Source of the DNA: Pontibacillus salipaludis
GTDB lineage: Bacteria > Bacillota > Bacilli > Bacillales > BH030062
Reading direction: 5' to 3'
NCBI RefSeq assembly: GCF_014642405.1
Contig: NZ_BMIN01000020.1
Span: 1 to 64,000, forward strand
Length of the DNA stretch: 64,000 nt
Under the pieces are notes generated by a model that saw only the letters and a program-made list of their open reading frames with translations, was not told the origin of the DNA and did no database searches. Each line of letters begins with the position of its first letter. The first letter of the stretch is position 1. Below are positions 17,274 to 25,288 of the stretch, piece by piece. Both the position numbers and the translations under genes were made by a program.

Positions 17274-17293
17274 TATCTAATTAGATACTTATC
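17274..17293. promoter_or_regulatory. Operator candidate before the ArsR-type regulator
   Basis: Perfect dyad TATCTAATTAGATA (17274-17287) inside AATTAGATACTTATC, 19 bases before the start codon. Related sequence (TATCTAATTA) recurs before the MFS gene, suggesting one regulator for both. Confidence 0.55.
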
Positions 17294-17311
17294 GAATTTG
17301 GAGGTTTGTAA

Positions 17312-17893
17312 ATGCAATTAGACAAAGTGGTCAACTTTCATAAAGTGGTGGGGGATCCAACAAGAATTCGAATTATTTCACTTCTTAAACAAGGACCTCT
17401 CCACGGTCAGGCAATTGCCAACAAATTAGGGTTAAAGCCGCCAACTATTACTCATCACGTAGCGAAATTGAAACAAATTGGGATTGTATATCAAAGAAGA
17501 GATAAGAATACGATCTATTTTTACTTAGACCAAAAGAAATTAGAATATAGTGCTAACGCTATTTTACAACTTGGGGAGGTGACAAATGTGCGTCCTGAAA
17601 TGAGTGTAGAAGATAAAGATAAGTTATCCATTGTGAAAAACTTCTTTGCGCCAGATGGTACGCTTAAGCAAATTCCAAGTCAAAGGAAGAAGAAGCTCGT
17701 CGTACTGGCTTATATGATTAGAGGTATAGAGACGGGGAAGCTATATGAAGAAAAAGAAATCAATGAGTATATTAAGCAGTTTCATGAAGACTACGCAACC
17801 ATTCGCCGTGAATGGGTGATGAATCATTTTATGTATCGAGAGAACAACCAATATGAACTTAACCCTAAAGAAATGTGGCCGATCGAATTTTAA
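17312..17893 (+). CDS. ArsR-type HTH regulator with DUF2087 C-terminal domain
   Basis: This 193-residue protein has a winged helix about 8-85 (KVVGDPTRIRIISLLKQGPLH, KPPTITHHVAKLKQIGIV). The C-terminal DUF2087 (about 100-190) contains VVLAYMIRGIETGKLYEEKEIN and RREWVMNHFMYRENNQYEL. No cysteine metal site typical of ArsR/SmtB sensors is visible. An MFS pump gene follows 80 bases downstream behind a terminator and a shared operator motif. Autoregulation and control of the pump are likely; the ligand is unknown. Confidence 0.85.
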   Translation: MQLDKVVNFHKVVGDPTRIRIISLLKQGPLHGQAIANKLGLKPPTITHHVAKLKQIGIVYQRRDKNTIYFYLDQKKLEYSANAILQLGEVTNVRPEMSVEDKDKLSIVKNFFAPDGTLKQIPSQRKKKLVVLAYMIRGIETGKLYEEKEINEYIKQFHEDYATIRREWVMNHFMYRENNQYELNPKEMWPIEF

Positions 17894-17921
17894 GAGTGTC
17901 AACTAGACACTCTTTCTTTTT
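17893..17921 (+). terminator. Terminator between regulator and MFS gene
   Basis: AGAGTGTC-AACTA-GACACTCT followed by TTCTTTTT, starting inside the regulator stop codon. Confidence 0.75.
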
Positions 17922-17925
17922 AGAA

Positions 17926-17949
17926 ATCTAATTTGATGAGTATCTAATT
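17926..17949 (+). promoter_or_regulatory. Operator candidate before the MFS gene
   Basis: Two ATCTAATT repeats 16 bp apart (17926-17933, 17942-17949). GATGAGTATCTAATT is the near-complement of the operator at 17279-17293. Confidence 0.5.
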
Positions 17950-17973
17950 AACAGGGGTGAGGAGGTAATGATT

Positions 17974-19191
17974 ATGACTTCGACTTCCCATTTTTCTTAC
18001 AGGAGATTATTTGTTGCTGGTATTATAAATGGAATTGGCGATCGATTTAATCAAGTGGCTGTTCTAGCAATGATACTTTCTCTTACAGGTTCAGGAGTTG
18101 CAGTGGGTGGGGCGCTTGCGATCCGTATCGTTCCTTATTTATTATTCTCACCCATTGGAGGATGGCTTGCTACTGTGGTTTCGTTAAGGAGGATTATGGT
18201 GGGGACAGACCTGGTACGGATTTTCTTTGCGCTCTCTCTTTTATTGGTCGAAAATCGTCAAGATCTTTGGATTGTATATGCCATTTTATTTCTGTTAGCT
18301 GCTTCAGAAGCGGTTTACCAGCCTGTTCGACGTACATATATATCACGCTATATCAAACGGGAAGACATGTTAACTGTAAATAAATTAGAACAAGTGTTGT
18401 TAGGGTTTGTTCTTATTTTAGGTTCTGCAGGGGGAGGGGTTGTTTCTTATCTGTTCAGTCCCCAACTTGTGTTCATAGTAAATGCTTTTACTTTCCTTGT
18501 TGCTGCTTTGATTCTGCTACAAGTTTACGAAGAGAAATCGAAGTTTATATCATCGAAACAAGCGGTTTATACGGTTATTCAAAAAGGCTTTGGAATTACT
18601 TTGAGATCTCCACTACTACGTAGAATATTTTTCATAGACGTTTTCATATCAATGGCAGACGGAATCTTTAATGTGCTAATAAGTGTATATGCTTATCAAA
18701 GATTCCAAACAGGAGGTGTAGGTATTGGTATATTTTATGGAGCCTTAGGTGTTGGACTTGTATTAAGCATGTGGGTACCTGTAGCACGATTTAAATATCT
18801 AATGCCTGTTGCGGTAGGAGCACTTTTGACTGAGGGGGTTTTTCAAGTTTTCCTAAGCCAGGCTAACGGGTTTTATTATGCTATCTTACTCTTTATGCTT
18901 ATTTCTTTAAGTGGAGGAGTAGGGAAAGGTGCGATGGATACAATGGTTATGAAACAATTATCTAATGAACAGGAAAGTGCTGTTTATTCCTTATTTGACA
19001 TGGTAACCAATGTCGTTATGGGATTGTCTATGTTTGGGACTGGATTACTACTGACTTATTATTCCCCTACTACACTAGGCGTATTAGCGGGGATTCTATT
19101 CATAGGAGTGGCAACAATAGGTGGGTACGCGGTGTATAGGAAGCAAGAGTTGCAGAAAGGCAGTGTAAACGAAATGAATGACCTCAGGTGA
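17974..19191 (+). CDS. MFS efflux transporter (MFS_3/EntS-like)
   Basis: This protein has 405 residues from ATG 17974, spaced eight bases from GGTGAGGAGG; the ATG at 17968 is too close. About twelve TM segments are present. The loop motif SPIGGWLATVVSLRRIMVGT and the YQPVRRTYISRYI segment resemble MFS_3 exporters. It is probably a drug or metabolite pump under the upstream ArsR/DUF2087 regulator. Substrate not deducible. Confidence 0.82.
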   Translation: MTSTSHFSYRRLFVAGIINGIGDRFNQVAVLAMILSLTGSGVAVGGALAIRIVPYLLFSPIGGWLATVVSLRRIMVGTDLVRIFFALSLLLVENRQDLWIVYAILFLLAASEAVYQPVRRTYISRYIKREDMLTVNKLEQVLLGFVLILGSAGGGVVSYLFSPQLVFIVNAFTFLVAALILLQVYEEKSKFISSKQAVYTVIQKGFGITLRSPLLRRIFFIDVFISMADGIFNVLISVYAYQRFQTGGVGIGIFYGALGVGLVLSMWVPVARFKYLMPVAVGALLTEGVFQVFLSQANGFYYAILLFMLISLSGGVGKGAMDTMVMKQLSNEQESAVYSLFDMVTNVVMGLSMFGTGLLLTYYSPTTLGVLAGILFIGVATIGGYAVYRKQELQKGSVNEMNDLR

Positions 19192-19337
19192 AGGTTTGGG
19201 TAAAAAGGGGATTGTCGAAGTATGTCTAATTGTATTAAGTTTCTAAGAATAATGATATACGTATTGAATTTTCAGAAATTTTGGCGGATAATAGATGAAA
19301 AGGTAGAAAACTTTCACCTTTGAGGAGGCGACTTCCC

Positions 19338-19574
19338 ATGAGATTCAAAGTTATTGCATACTATAACCAAATGACGAAGATTACTTTTCAGAGTACTGAC
19401 AACCAGGATCTCGTTTTTAATGATTTTGGAGCCGCCAAATGCTTTGTGAATGCACTCAAAGAATTAGGAAGCTACGAACGTTATTCATTCCAAATTGTAT
19501 CTATGGATCAAGAATTGATGCTGCCCTCCTCAACTTCCTCTCCACATGAGAAGAAGTACCTTTATTCATATTAA
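19338..19574 (+). CDS. Small hypothetical protein, 78 aa
   Basis: ATG 19338 lies 11 bases behind GAGGAGG. The product is soluble, with an MRFKVIAYYNQMTKITFQST start of beta-strand character and no cysteine-rich or membrane segment. I do not recognise the family. A good ribosome binding site and a strong terminator immediately after (19579-19621) support a real gene. Confidence 0.6.
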   Translation: MRFKVIAYYNQMTKITFQSTDNQDLVFNDFGAAKCFVNALKELGSYERYSFQIVSMDQELMLPSSTSSPHEKKYLYSY

Positions 19575-19578
19575 CCAG

Positions 19579-19621
19579 AGCTGTCTCTAAAGTTGTGCCT
19601 ACTTTAGAGACAGCTTTTTTG
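19579..19621 (+). terminator. Terminator
   Basis: AGCTGTCTCTAAAGT pairs with ACTTTAGAGACAGCT, then TTTTTT. Confidence 0.88.
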
Positions 19622-19694
19622 TTTGGTAAGGGCGTGCGTTTAATCATTTGGTAAATAGGATAAATAGGTAGATAAATGAAAGAGGAGGAGAATT

Positions 19695-20495
19695 ATGGCC
19701 ATTTTCGCAAAAGACGCCTTACTAGGAAAGCATATTATTATTACAGGAGCTACAGGTGGCATCGGTTACGAGGCAGCGAAAGCAGCGGTGCAAGCTGGTG
19801 CTGCAATTACAATTACAGGTCGGGATTATGAAAAGCTCTATCAACTGAAAGATGAATGCATCGCACTTGATGGTCGTGCTCATGTGCTTAGTGTCCCTGC
19901 TGATTTAAATAAGGAAGACGACAGAAAACACGTCATTCAAGAAGCAATAAAAGAAGTTGGCCCTGTATATGGGTTAGTGAATTCAGCTGGAAAAACAGGT
20001 GGTGGAACGTTAGAAGACCTTTCAGAAGAGGAGCTTCGCTCAACAATGGAACTAAACTTTTTCTCAACTGTTTTATTTACACAAGAGGTTTATAGGGAAA
20101 TGAAACAACATCAAAATGGGGCCATTGTGAACCTTTCGTCTTTATCCGGGTTGAGAGGTACATATGGAAATACAGCTTATAGCGGATCGAAATTTGCCAT
20201 AACGGCTTTCACTCAATCTTTTGCTCATGAGGCGATTCAACATAATATACGAGTGAACGCGGTGTGTCCTGGGTTCGTTGATACAGAGATGGGGAGGAAC
20301 TCTATTGCTTCTATTGGTGAACGAGAAGGAAGGAATTTTGAGGAACAGTTAGAGGTAGCAGAGCAAGGGTTACCTTCTGGACGTATCACGCAGCCAGAGG
20401 AAGTAGCGAATTCGATTCTTTTTTTACTTACTGATGCGGCTGAGAATATTGTAGGGGAGTCATTAAAAATATCAGGTGGAGGTGTGATGAGATAA
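19695..20495 (+). CDS. SDR-family oxidoreductase (FabG-like)
   Basis: This 266-residue classical short-chain dehydrogenase has a nucleotide site TGATGGIG (about 18-25) and NSAG. The catalytic Ser lies in NLSSLSGL, and YSGSK supplies the Tyr/Lys pair (Tyr about 161). PGFVDTEM follows. The C-terminal NIVGESLKISGGGVMR is typical of ketoacyl-reductase-like SDRs. The substrate is unknown. The start follows AGAGGAGGAG. Single gene, convergent with the YcgQ-like gene, sharing a terminator. Confidence 0.88.
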   Translation: MAIFAKDALLGKHIIITGATGGIGYEAAKAAVQAGAAITITGRDYEKLYQLKDECIALDGRAHVLSVPADLNKEDDRKHVIQEAIKEVGPVYGLVNSAGKTGGGTLEDLSEEELRSTMELNFFSTVLFTQEVYREMKQHQNGAIVNLSSLSGLRGTYGNTAYSGSKFAITAFTQSFAHEAIQHNIRVNAVCPGFVDTEMGRNSIASIGEREGRNFEEQLEVAEQGLPSGRITQPEEVANSILFLLTDAAENIVGESLKISGGGVMR

Positions 20496-20498
20496 AGA

Positions 20499-20526
20499 AA
20501 GCCTTGGAAGACAACTTCCAAGGCTT
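20499..20526. terminator. Bidirectional terminator
   Basis: AAGCCTTGGAAG-ACAA-CTTCCAAGGCTT between convergent genes. Confidence 0.75.
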
Positions 20527-20529
20527 CTG

Positions 20530-21438
20530 TCATTGTTCTAAATTGCTATAATCAATTTCTTCGTAAACATAGGTTTGCTTAGGCTTATTGATCTCGTGGA
20601 TTGAGGAGAGTTCTATAATAGGCAAATGCCAGTCATTGAACATAGCCGTTTGAACGGTTCCATGCACTTCAATCCATGTATCTTCATTGTAATTAAGGAC
20701 TTGTTCTCCTTCTACCATAATGCCATAGATCCCCGCATCGGCTACGCAACAACTTACTCCAAAACGGCCTACAACGATTCTTGAAGAGGGGAAATTAGGT
20801 TCCCTATATACAAATCCTCGAATCACAATCGATTTACCTGCAAATGTTTCAGGTTCTTCCTCCAAAAGGTTTATCGTACTGATATAATTATCGTCATTTA
20901 ACATGATCTTCTCTTCTGTACTCATTTCTTTGTATCGGTCTGGGTACATGTCTTTAGGCGTAATCACGCCATTTTCTAGAGATGTTTCGTCTGGTCCGGC
21001 TGGAACTTCTGGTTGTTTCACGCCCTCTTGCTGATTGTTCTCAGTTGGGTTATCAACTCTAGATTCTGTTGTTTCTTCTATTTGAGCAAACTGATACCCT
21101 TTTTTCTTAGCGACAGAAGCCCCCAGGGTATGTTCTGAAAATAAAAATCCACTTATTACAGGAATAATAAATAACAGGTAGATACTTAACGATTTAATTG
21201 TAGACGTTGAATAAGTATGCTCATGATTGCATCCACATGCTGCTTCTTGTTCCCGGTCTCCTCTCAAAAATTGCCTACCACCCAGGATCATAAAAACGAT
21301 TAATGCGAAATAAAAGTAAGGAAGCATTTTAGGAGCGATGTAATTATAAATATTGCCTGTAACCATTAATTTAAATAGTAGTAACGTAAAGCCGAGTAAA
21401 ATCACACTTCTAATAAAAATATGATGGTGACGTTTCAT
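20530..21438 (-). CDS. YcgQ-like protein (TIGR03943 family)
   Basis: This 302-residue protein has two N-terminal TM segments, a short CGCNHEH metal-ligand-like motif (about residues 68-74) and a third TM. An acidic extracellular linker and a C-terminal domain follow, the latter with RFGVSCCVADAGIYGIMV, the hallmark of TIGR03943/YcgQ. It pairs with the permease gene just upstream (14-base gap), as in ycgR-ycgQ of B. subtilis. The two are thought to act together in the membrane. Presence next to zur and a Zur-like box points to zinc homeostasis; the biochemical role is unproven. Confidence 0.85.
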   Translation of the reverse strand: MKRHHHIFIRSVILLGFTLLLFKLMVTGNIYNYIAPKMLPYFYFALIVFMILGGRQFLRGDREQEAACGCNHEHTYSTSTIKSLSIYLLFIIPVISGFLFSEHTLGASVAKKKGYQFAQIEETTESRVDNPTENNQQEGVKQPEVPAGPDETSLENGVITPKDMYPDRYKEMSTEEKIMLNDDNYISTINLLEEEPETFAGKSIVIRGFVYREPNFPSSRIVVGRFGVSCCVADAGIYGIMVEGEQVLNYNEDTWIEVHGTVQTAMFNDWHLPIIELSSIHEINKPKQTYVYEEIDYSNLEQ

Positions 21439-21452
21439 AAAGTTTAGCCTCC

Positions 21453-22436
21453 TTAAAAGAAGTTTTGGTAAATCATAATGATGCTAAAGGTAGTTAACGT
21501 TATAACGAATACGAGTGAAGCTACAAATCTCGCTCTGAAATAGGCAAAGAGAAGAATTGTATTTTTTAAGTCAATCATAGGACCGTATACAAGAAAGGCT
21601 AACAAAGAGGCTGGAGTTGCAAATGACTGAAACGAAGAGGCTACAAATGCATCTGCTTCAGAACATAGGGATAAAATATACGCCATTCCCATCATAGCAG
21701 CTGGTCCTGTATATACTCCGTTACCAATGGCAGCCAGAGTATCCCGGTCCATGAAAGTTTGCACAAGGGCTGCTAAGAATGCCCCGATTATTAAAAACTT
21801 CCCCATATCAAAAAATTCATCACTAGCATGATCAAACATTTCTTTGAATCGGTTCCTGGAGTGGTGGTGATGTCCAACTTTAATTTTACTTTCTTTTAGA
21901 GGATTGGCACGCTCATACAAAAGGTACATTAACAAACCAACAAGGAGTGCAATTACAAAAGCTAGTCCCATCCTGGCGTAAGCAATTGAAGGGGTGGATT
22001 GAAAAGCGTGAAAGGTAGACAAGTACACAATTGGGTTTAAGACTGGAGCGGAAACAAGAACGACCATTCCAACATGCATGGGCATCCCTTTAGCAATTAG
22101 TCTTCTGACAATAGGTACGATTGCGCACTCGCAAACAGGGAAAATTGCGCCAATTGCGACAGCTGGTGCAAGTGCAAGTATTGGATTGCGAGGAATAAAT
22201 CGGTTTAGATGCTCTTCTTTCACAAAGAGTTGAATCAAGGACGATACAAATACTCCTAACAAAATAAACGGAATAGCTTCTAACACAATACTCAAGAAAA
22301 TCGTATTCACATTTAATATATTTTCAGACGGTGTTAGTATATCAGGAATCGGGAACAAATCCCCGAACAAAAAGAGAGCGAAAAATAAAAGTAACAATAT
22401 GTATCCTATCAACGTTGAGAATTTATGAGAGATCAT
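21453..22436 (-). CDS. YcgR-like permease (SO_0444/DUF318 family)
   Basis: Taking ATG 22436, the product has 327 residues and eight or more TM segments. It carries the family signature FPVCECAIVPIVRRLIAKGMP, a GHHHHSRNRFKE loop and LCSEADAFVASSF. A TTG at 22445 is in frame but only three bases from AGGAGG. Family members are putative metal or small-solute permeases. Co-transcribed with the YcgQ-like gene. A Zur/Fur-like box lies 20 bases before the start. Confidence 0.85.
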   Translation of the reverse strand: MISHKFSTLIGYILLLLFFALFLFGDLFPIPDILTPSENILNVNTIFLSIVLEAIPFILLGVFVSSLIQLFVKEEHLNRFIPRNPILALAPAVAIGAIFPVCECAIVPIVRRLIAKGMPMHVGMVVLVSAPVLNPIVYLSTFHAFQSTPSIAYARMGLAFVIALLVGLLMYLLYERANPLKESKIKVGHHHHSRNRFKEMFDHASDEFFDMGKFLIIGAFLAALVQTFMDRDTLAAIGNGVYTGPAAMMGMAYILSLCSEADAFVASSFQSFATPASLLAFLVYGPMIDLKNTILLFAYFRARFVASLVFVITLTTFSIIMIYQNFF

Positions 22437-22455
22437 GTAGATCAAGCACCTCCTA

Positions 22456-22476
22456 GATCGTAATCATTATCGTTTA
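22456..22476 (-). promoter_or_regulatory. Zur/Fur-like box before the YcgR/YcgQ operon
   Basis: On the minus strand AACGATAATGATTACGATC resembles the 7-1-7 boxes of the Fur family: TGATTACGA is a perfect half, and the other half carries one extra base. Its place just ahead of the operon and beside the zur gene supports zinc-dependent repression. Confidence 0.6.
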
Positions 22477-22618
22477 ATACTATACTATTAAATCTAAGGG
22501 ATGTGTATACCTTTTTTTCAAATAGATTTCTATGTAAACGGCTTAAGCGGGGATGACTACAGTAAATGAGTTGGGTGATATGGAAATCGCAATTCTACAA
22601 AGAGTAAATACTGAAAAA

Positions 22619-22647
22619 TGTACAGAAAGCGTTAGATTTACTATAAT
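22619..22647 (+). promoter_or_regulatory. Promoter of zur
   Basis: TGTACA (22619-22624), 17-bp spacer, TATAAT (22642-22647). Confidence 0.5.
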
Positions 22648-22678
22648 GTAATAAGAAGACAGATAAAGGAATGATAGA

Positions 22679-23092
22679 ATGAATTCCACTAGAGCATTAA
22701 AAGTTTTAAAAGAGCATGGTTACAAGCATACGAAACAGCGAGAGAAATTATTGAATTTACTAGACCAACACGATGATATTTATGTTTCTGTTAAGCAGTT
22801 ATGGGAAGAATTCAGTGAGGATTTTCCTGGTGCGAGTTATGATACAGTCTACCGAAATCTATATACACTAGCTGATATTGGTATTTTGGAAACGACGTCT
22901 TTTGATGGTGAAAAGCAATTCCGCTTCCATTGTGATACAAGTGATCATCACCATCATTTTATTTGTACAATTTGCGGTAAAACTAGTGCTATTCATTTGT
23001 GCCCTGTAGAAGATGTTGCATTATCATTACCAGGTCACCAAATTGAAAATCACAAGTTTGAAGTGTATGGCAAGTGTCCAGCTTGTCAATAA
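22679..23092 (+). CDS. zur: Fur-family zinc uptake regulator Zur
   Basis: This 137-residue protein has an N-terminal winged helix (KHTKQREKLLNLLDQHDDIYVS, SYDTVYRNLYTLADIGIL). The metal/dimer domain has CDTSDHHHHFICTICGKT and the final CPAC, giving the two CxxC motifs of the structural zinc site and the HHHH cluster. Zur is preferred over Fur or PerR because znuA and the YcgQ/YcgR genes flank it, with Zur-box-like dyads on both sides. It represses zinc uptake when zinc is sufficient. Confidence 0.88.
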   Translation: MNSTRALKVLKEHGYKHTKQREKLLNLLDQHDDIYVSVKQLWEEFSEDFPGASYDTVYRNLYTLADIGILETTSFDGEKQFRFHCDTSDHHHHFICTICGKTSAIHLCPVEDVALSLPGHQIENHKFEVYGKCPACQ

Positions 23093-23093
23093 G

Positions 23094-23127
23094 CAGGGTC
23101 TTTTGGATAAAGACCCTGTCTTTTTTT
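23094..23127 (+). terminator. Terminator after zur
   Basis: CAGGGTC-TTTTGGATAAA-GACCCTG followed by TCTTTTTTT. Confidence 0.85.
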
Positions 23128-23138
23128 GGTGAATAAAA

Positions 23139-23174
23139 CGTAACGATTACTGTTTACAAAGCGTAATCGTTACG
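23139..23174 (+). promoter_or_regulatory. Paired Zur-box-like sites before znuA
   Basis: CGTAACGATTAC (23139-23150) and its exact reverse complement GTAATCGTTACG (23163-23174) are 12 bases apart. The second is part of GCGTAATCGTTACGAT, close to the Zur box TCGTAATNATTACGA. Confidence 0.75.
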
Positions 23175-23221
23175 ATAAAATGTTTTTGTACTTATACATA
23201 ACTCATTTGGAGGGGACAATG

Positions 23222-24538
23222 ATGAAAATACGATTTCTAATGTTGGGTTCGATTCTACTGTTACTCGGGCTTGTAGCTTGTGGAAATGCAGAAGATCAGA
23301 GCGCATCTAGTCATACATCAGAAGAAACTAATAAACTAACAATCTATACGACGTTATTTCCATTGCAAGATTTTGCTGAGCGAATTGGTGGAGAACACGT
23401 TGAAGTGGAGTCTATTTTACCGGCAGGGGCTAACCCACATACATTTGAGCCTACAACCAAAATGATGGTCGAACTTGCTGAAGCCGACGCATTTATTTAT
23501 AACGGGGCAAACTTAGAAGCCTATGCGACGAAAATCTCTGAAGCAATCGGAGGAGAGGGCGTTGAAATTCTAGAAGCTTCAGAAGGTGTTGAGCTATTAA
23601 CCCATGTCCATGATCACTCGAACGAGGAGGAAAAAGGTCAAGAAGGACACGCTCATGAAGAAGGAGAAGAATCCCACGAGGATCATGCTCATGAAGAAGG
23701 AGAAGAATCCCACGAGGATCATGCTCATGAAGAAGGAGAAGAATCCCACGAGGATCACGCTCATGAAGAAGGAGAAGAATCCCACGAGGATCATGCTCAT
23801 GAAGAAGGAGAAGAATCCCACGAGGATCACGCTCATGAAGAAGGAGAAGAATCCCACGAGGATCATGCTCATGAAGAAGGAGAAGAATCCCACGAGGATC
23901 ACGCTCATGAAGAAGGAGAAGAATCCCGCGAGGATCACGCTCATGAAGAAGATGCTAATGAGAGTGGGAGTCATAATGACCAATCAGAAGCACATGTTGG
24001 TCATGACCATGGTGATCAGGATCCGCATGTTTGGCTAGATCCTGTTCGAGCTATTACGTTAGCAGAGAATATTAAAGACCAATTGGTAGAATTAAATCCA
24101 GAGGCTAAAGAAGATTTTGAAAAAAACTTTGATCAATTAAAACAGGATTTAATGGAATTAGATCAAACATTCCATTCAAAACTTGAAGCAGCTGAATCAA
24201 ACAAAATTCTTGTTTCACACGCTGCGTATGGCTATTGGGAAAAAGCATATGGGCTCGAGCAGATTGCCATATCAGGGTTGTCCCCAACAAATGAGCCATC
24301 TCAGAAGCAATTAGAAAGTATTATAAAAAAATCAAAAGAAAATAAAATTAGTACCATCCTTTTCGAACAAAACGTTACACCAAAAGTGGCGTCTGTTATT
24401 CAAAAAGAAATCGACGCTGACATAAAGCGAATCCACAATTTATCGGTTCTTACTGAAGATGACCTCAATGCAGGTGAGGATTACTTTAGCTTAATGAATC
24501 ATAATTTAGAAGTGTTATTAGAAGTATTAAATAAATAA
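23222..24538 (+). CDS. znuA: Zinc ABC transporter substrate-binding lipoprotein with His-rich repeats
   Basis: This is a cluster A-I binding protein of 438 residues from ATG 23222 (GGAGGGG upstream; ATG 23219 is an alternative). A lipoprotein signal with lipobox LVAC leads into the domain start LTIYTTLFPLQDFAERIGG, then GANPHTFEP with the first zinc His, DPHVWLDP and SHAAYGYW with further His ligands. An insert of about 110 residues, rich in His and Glu, carries eight copies of HAHEEGEESHED before DPHVWLDP; typical ZnuA loops are far shorter. Partner genes znuB/znuC do not follow, because a terminator and an ECF sigma gene do. They must be elsewhere if the system works. Confidence 0.92.
   Translation: MKIRFLMLGSILLLLGLVACGNAEDQSASSHTSEETNKLTIYTTLFPLQDFAERIGGEHVEVESILPAGANPHTFEPTTKMMVELAEADAFIYNGANLEAYATKISEAIGGEGVEILEASEGVELLTHVHDHSNEEEKGQEGHAHEEGEESHEDHAHEEGEESHEDHAHEEGEESHEDHAHEEGEESHEDHAHEEGEESHEDHAHEEGEESHEDHAHEEGEESHEDHAHEEGEESREDHAHEEDANESGSHNDQSEAHVGHDHGDQDPHVWLDPVRAITLAENIKDQLVELNPEAKEDFEKNFDQLKQDLMELDQTFHSKLEAAESNKILVSHAAYGYWEKAYGLEQIAISGLSPTNEPSQKQLESIIKKSKENKISTILFEQNVTPKVASVIQKEIDADIKRIHNLSVLTEDDLNAGEDYFSLMNHNLEVLLEVLNK
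23647..23934 (+). repeat. Eight 36-bp tandem repeats inside znuA
   Basis: Each unit encodes HAHEEGEESHED; the last has R for H. Units are nearly identical. The codon at the unit junction alternates GATCAT/GATCAC in the order T,T,C,T,C,T,C,C. This suggests growth by 72-bp double units. Reading frames stay open on other frames and strands only because of the repeat. Confidence 0.93.
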
Positions 24539-24566
24539 AATATATGAGTTTAATAGAATCAAGTTA

Positions 24567-24593
24567 AAAGTCACCATATTGGTGGCTTTTTTT
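24567..24593 (+). terminator. Terminator after znuA
   Basis: AAAGTCACC-ATATT-GGTGGCTTTTTTT. Confidence 0.8.
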
Positions 24594-24718
24594 ACGTTTA
24601 AAGGTGATCTAAAAAGGGAATCAAAACGATTTCTTTATAACTCCCATCTTGTGACTTCTCATCGATCCCACTTAGTATGCTATGATATTGGTATTATTGA
24701 TCGTAAAAGGAGAATGGT

Positions 24719-25288
24719 ATGAAGGAGCGGGACTATGATCTTTATCAAAAGGTCTTAACAGGCGATAAACATGCGCTTGAGAAGATTTATGATAAATACG
24801 AGAAGTTGCTTTACTCCTTTGCCTATAAGACATGTGGGCAGAAGGAGATGTCAGAAGAAGTTATGCAAGAAGTGTTCATAAAAATATGGACTCAAAAGGC
24901 AACATACGATGAAACAAAAGGGAAATTTTCATCATGGATTATTACAATCGCCAGGTATACAGCGATTGACGTGTTACGTAAAAAGGAAAATCAAAACTAT
25001 GCATTAGATGAAGAGTGGGATGCACCAAATGAGAAAGAACCTTCTGTTGAGGATCTCGTGGAATGGAAGGAAAGAGGGAGTATGATTAGGGAAGCTATGA
25101 AGCATCTTCCCAAAGAACAAAAGAAAATCGTCATGCTATTTTATTTTAAAGGATTGACACAACAGCGGATCGCTGAACATTTAGATATATCTTTAGGAAC
25201 CGTAAAGAGTCGAATTAGGTTAGCTTTAAAACGTCTTAAAAAAGAACTGGCCATCATCGAAGAGAAAGGGGGTGTGAGTGATGCCTGA
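24719..25288 (+). CDS. ECF-type RNA polymerase sigma factor
   Basis: This 189-residue sigma-70-like protein has region 2 about 20-90 (YDKYEKLLYSFAYKTCG, EVMQEVFIKIWTQ, FSSWIITIARYTAIDVLRKK). Region 4 lies about 125-180 (LPKEQKKIVMLFYFKGLTQQ, GTVKSRIRLALKRLKK). The anti-sigma gene overlaps its 3' end by eight bases, the usual translational coupling. The class resembles SigK/RpoE-like sigmas paired with RskA-type anti-sigmas. The inducing signal is unknown. Confidence 0.9.
   Translation: MKERDYDLYQKVLTGDKHALEKIYDKYEKLLYSFAYKTCGQKEMSEEVMQEVFIKIWTQKATYDETKGKFSSWIITIARYTAIDVLRKKENQNYALDEEWDAPNEKEPSVEDLVEWKERGSMIREAMKHLPKEQKKIVMLFYFKGLTQQRIAEHLDISLGTVKSRIRLALKRLKKELAIIEEKGGVSDA

Noticed and set aside
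23647-23934. Regular 36-bp repeats resembling a CRISPR array
   Set aside because: The units are directly adjacent without spacers and lie in frame inside a znuA coding sequence; no cas genes are present.
23597-24038. Open frames on both strands across the znuA repeat
   Set aside because: They exist only because a 36-bp unit without stops in other frames is repeated; the translations are low-complexity repeats, and the znuA frame is clearly the coding one.
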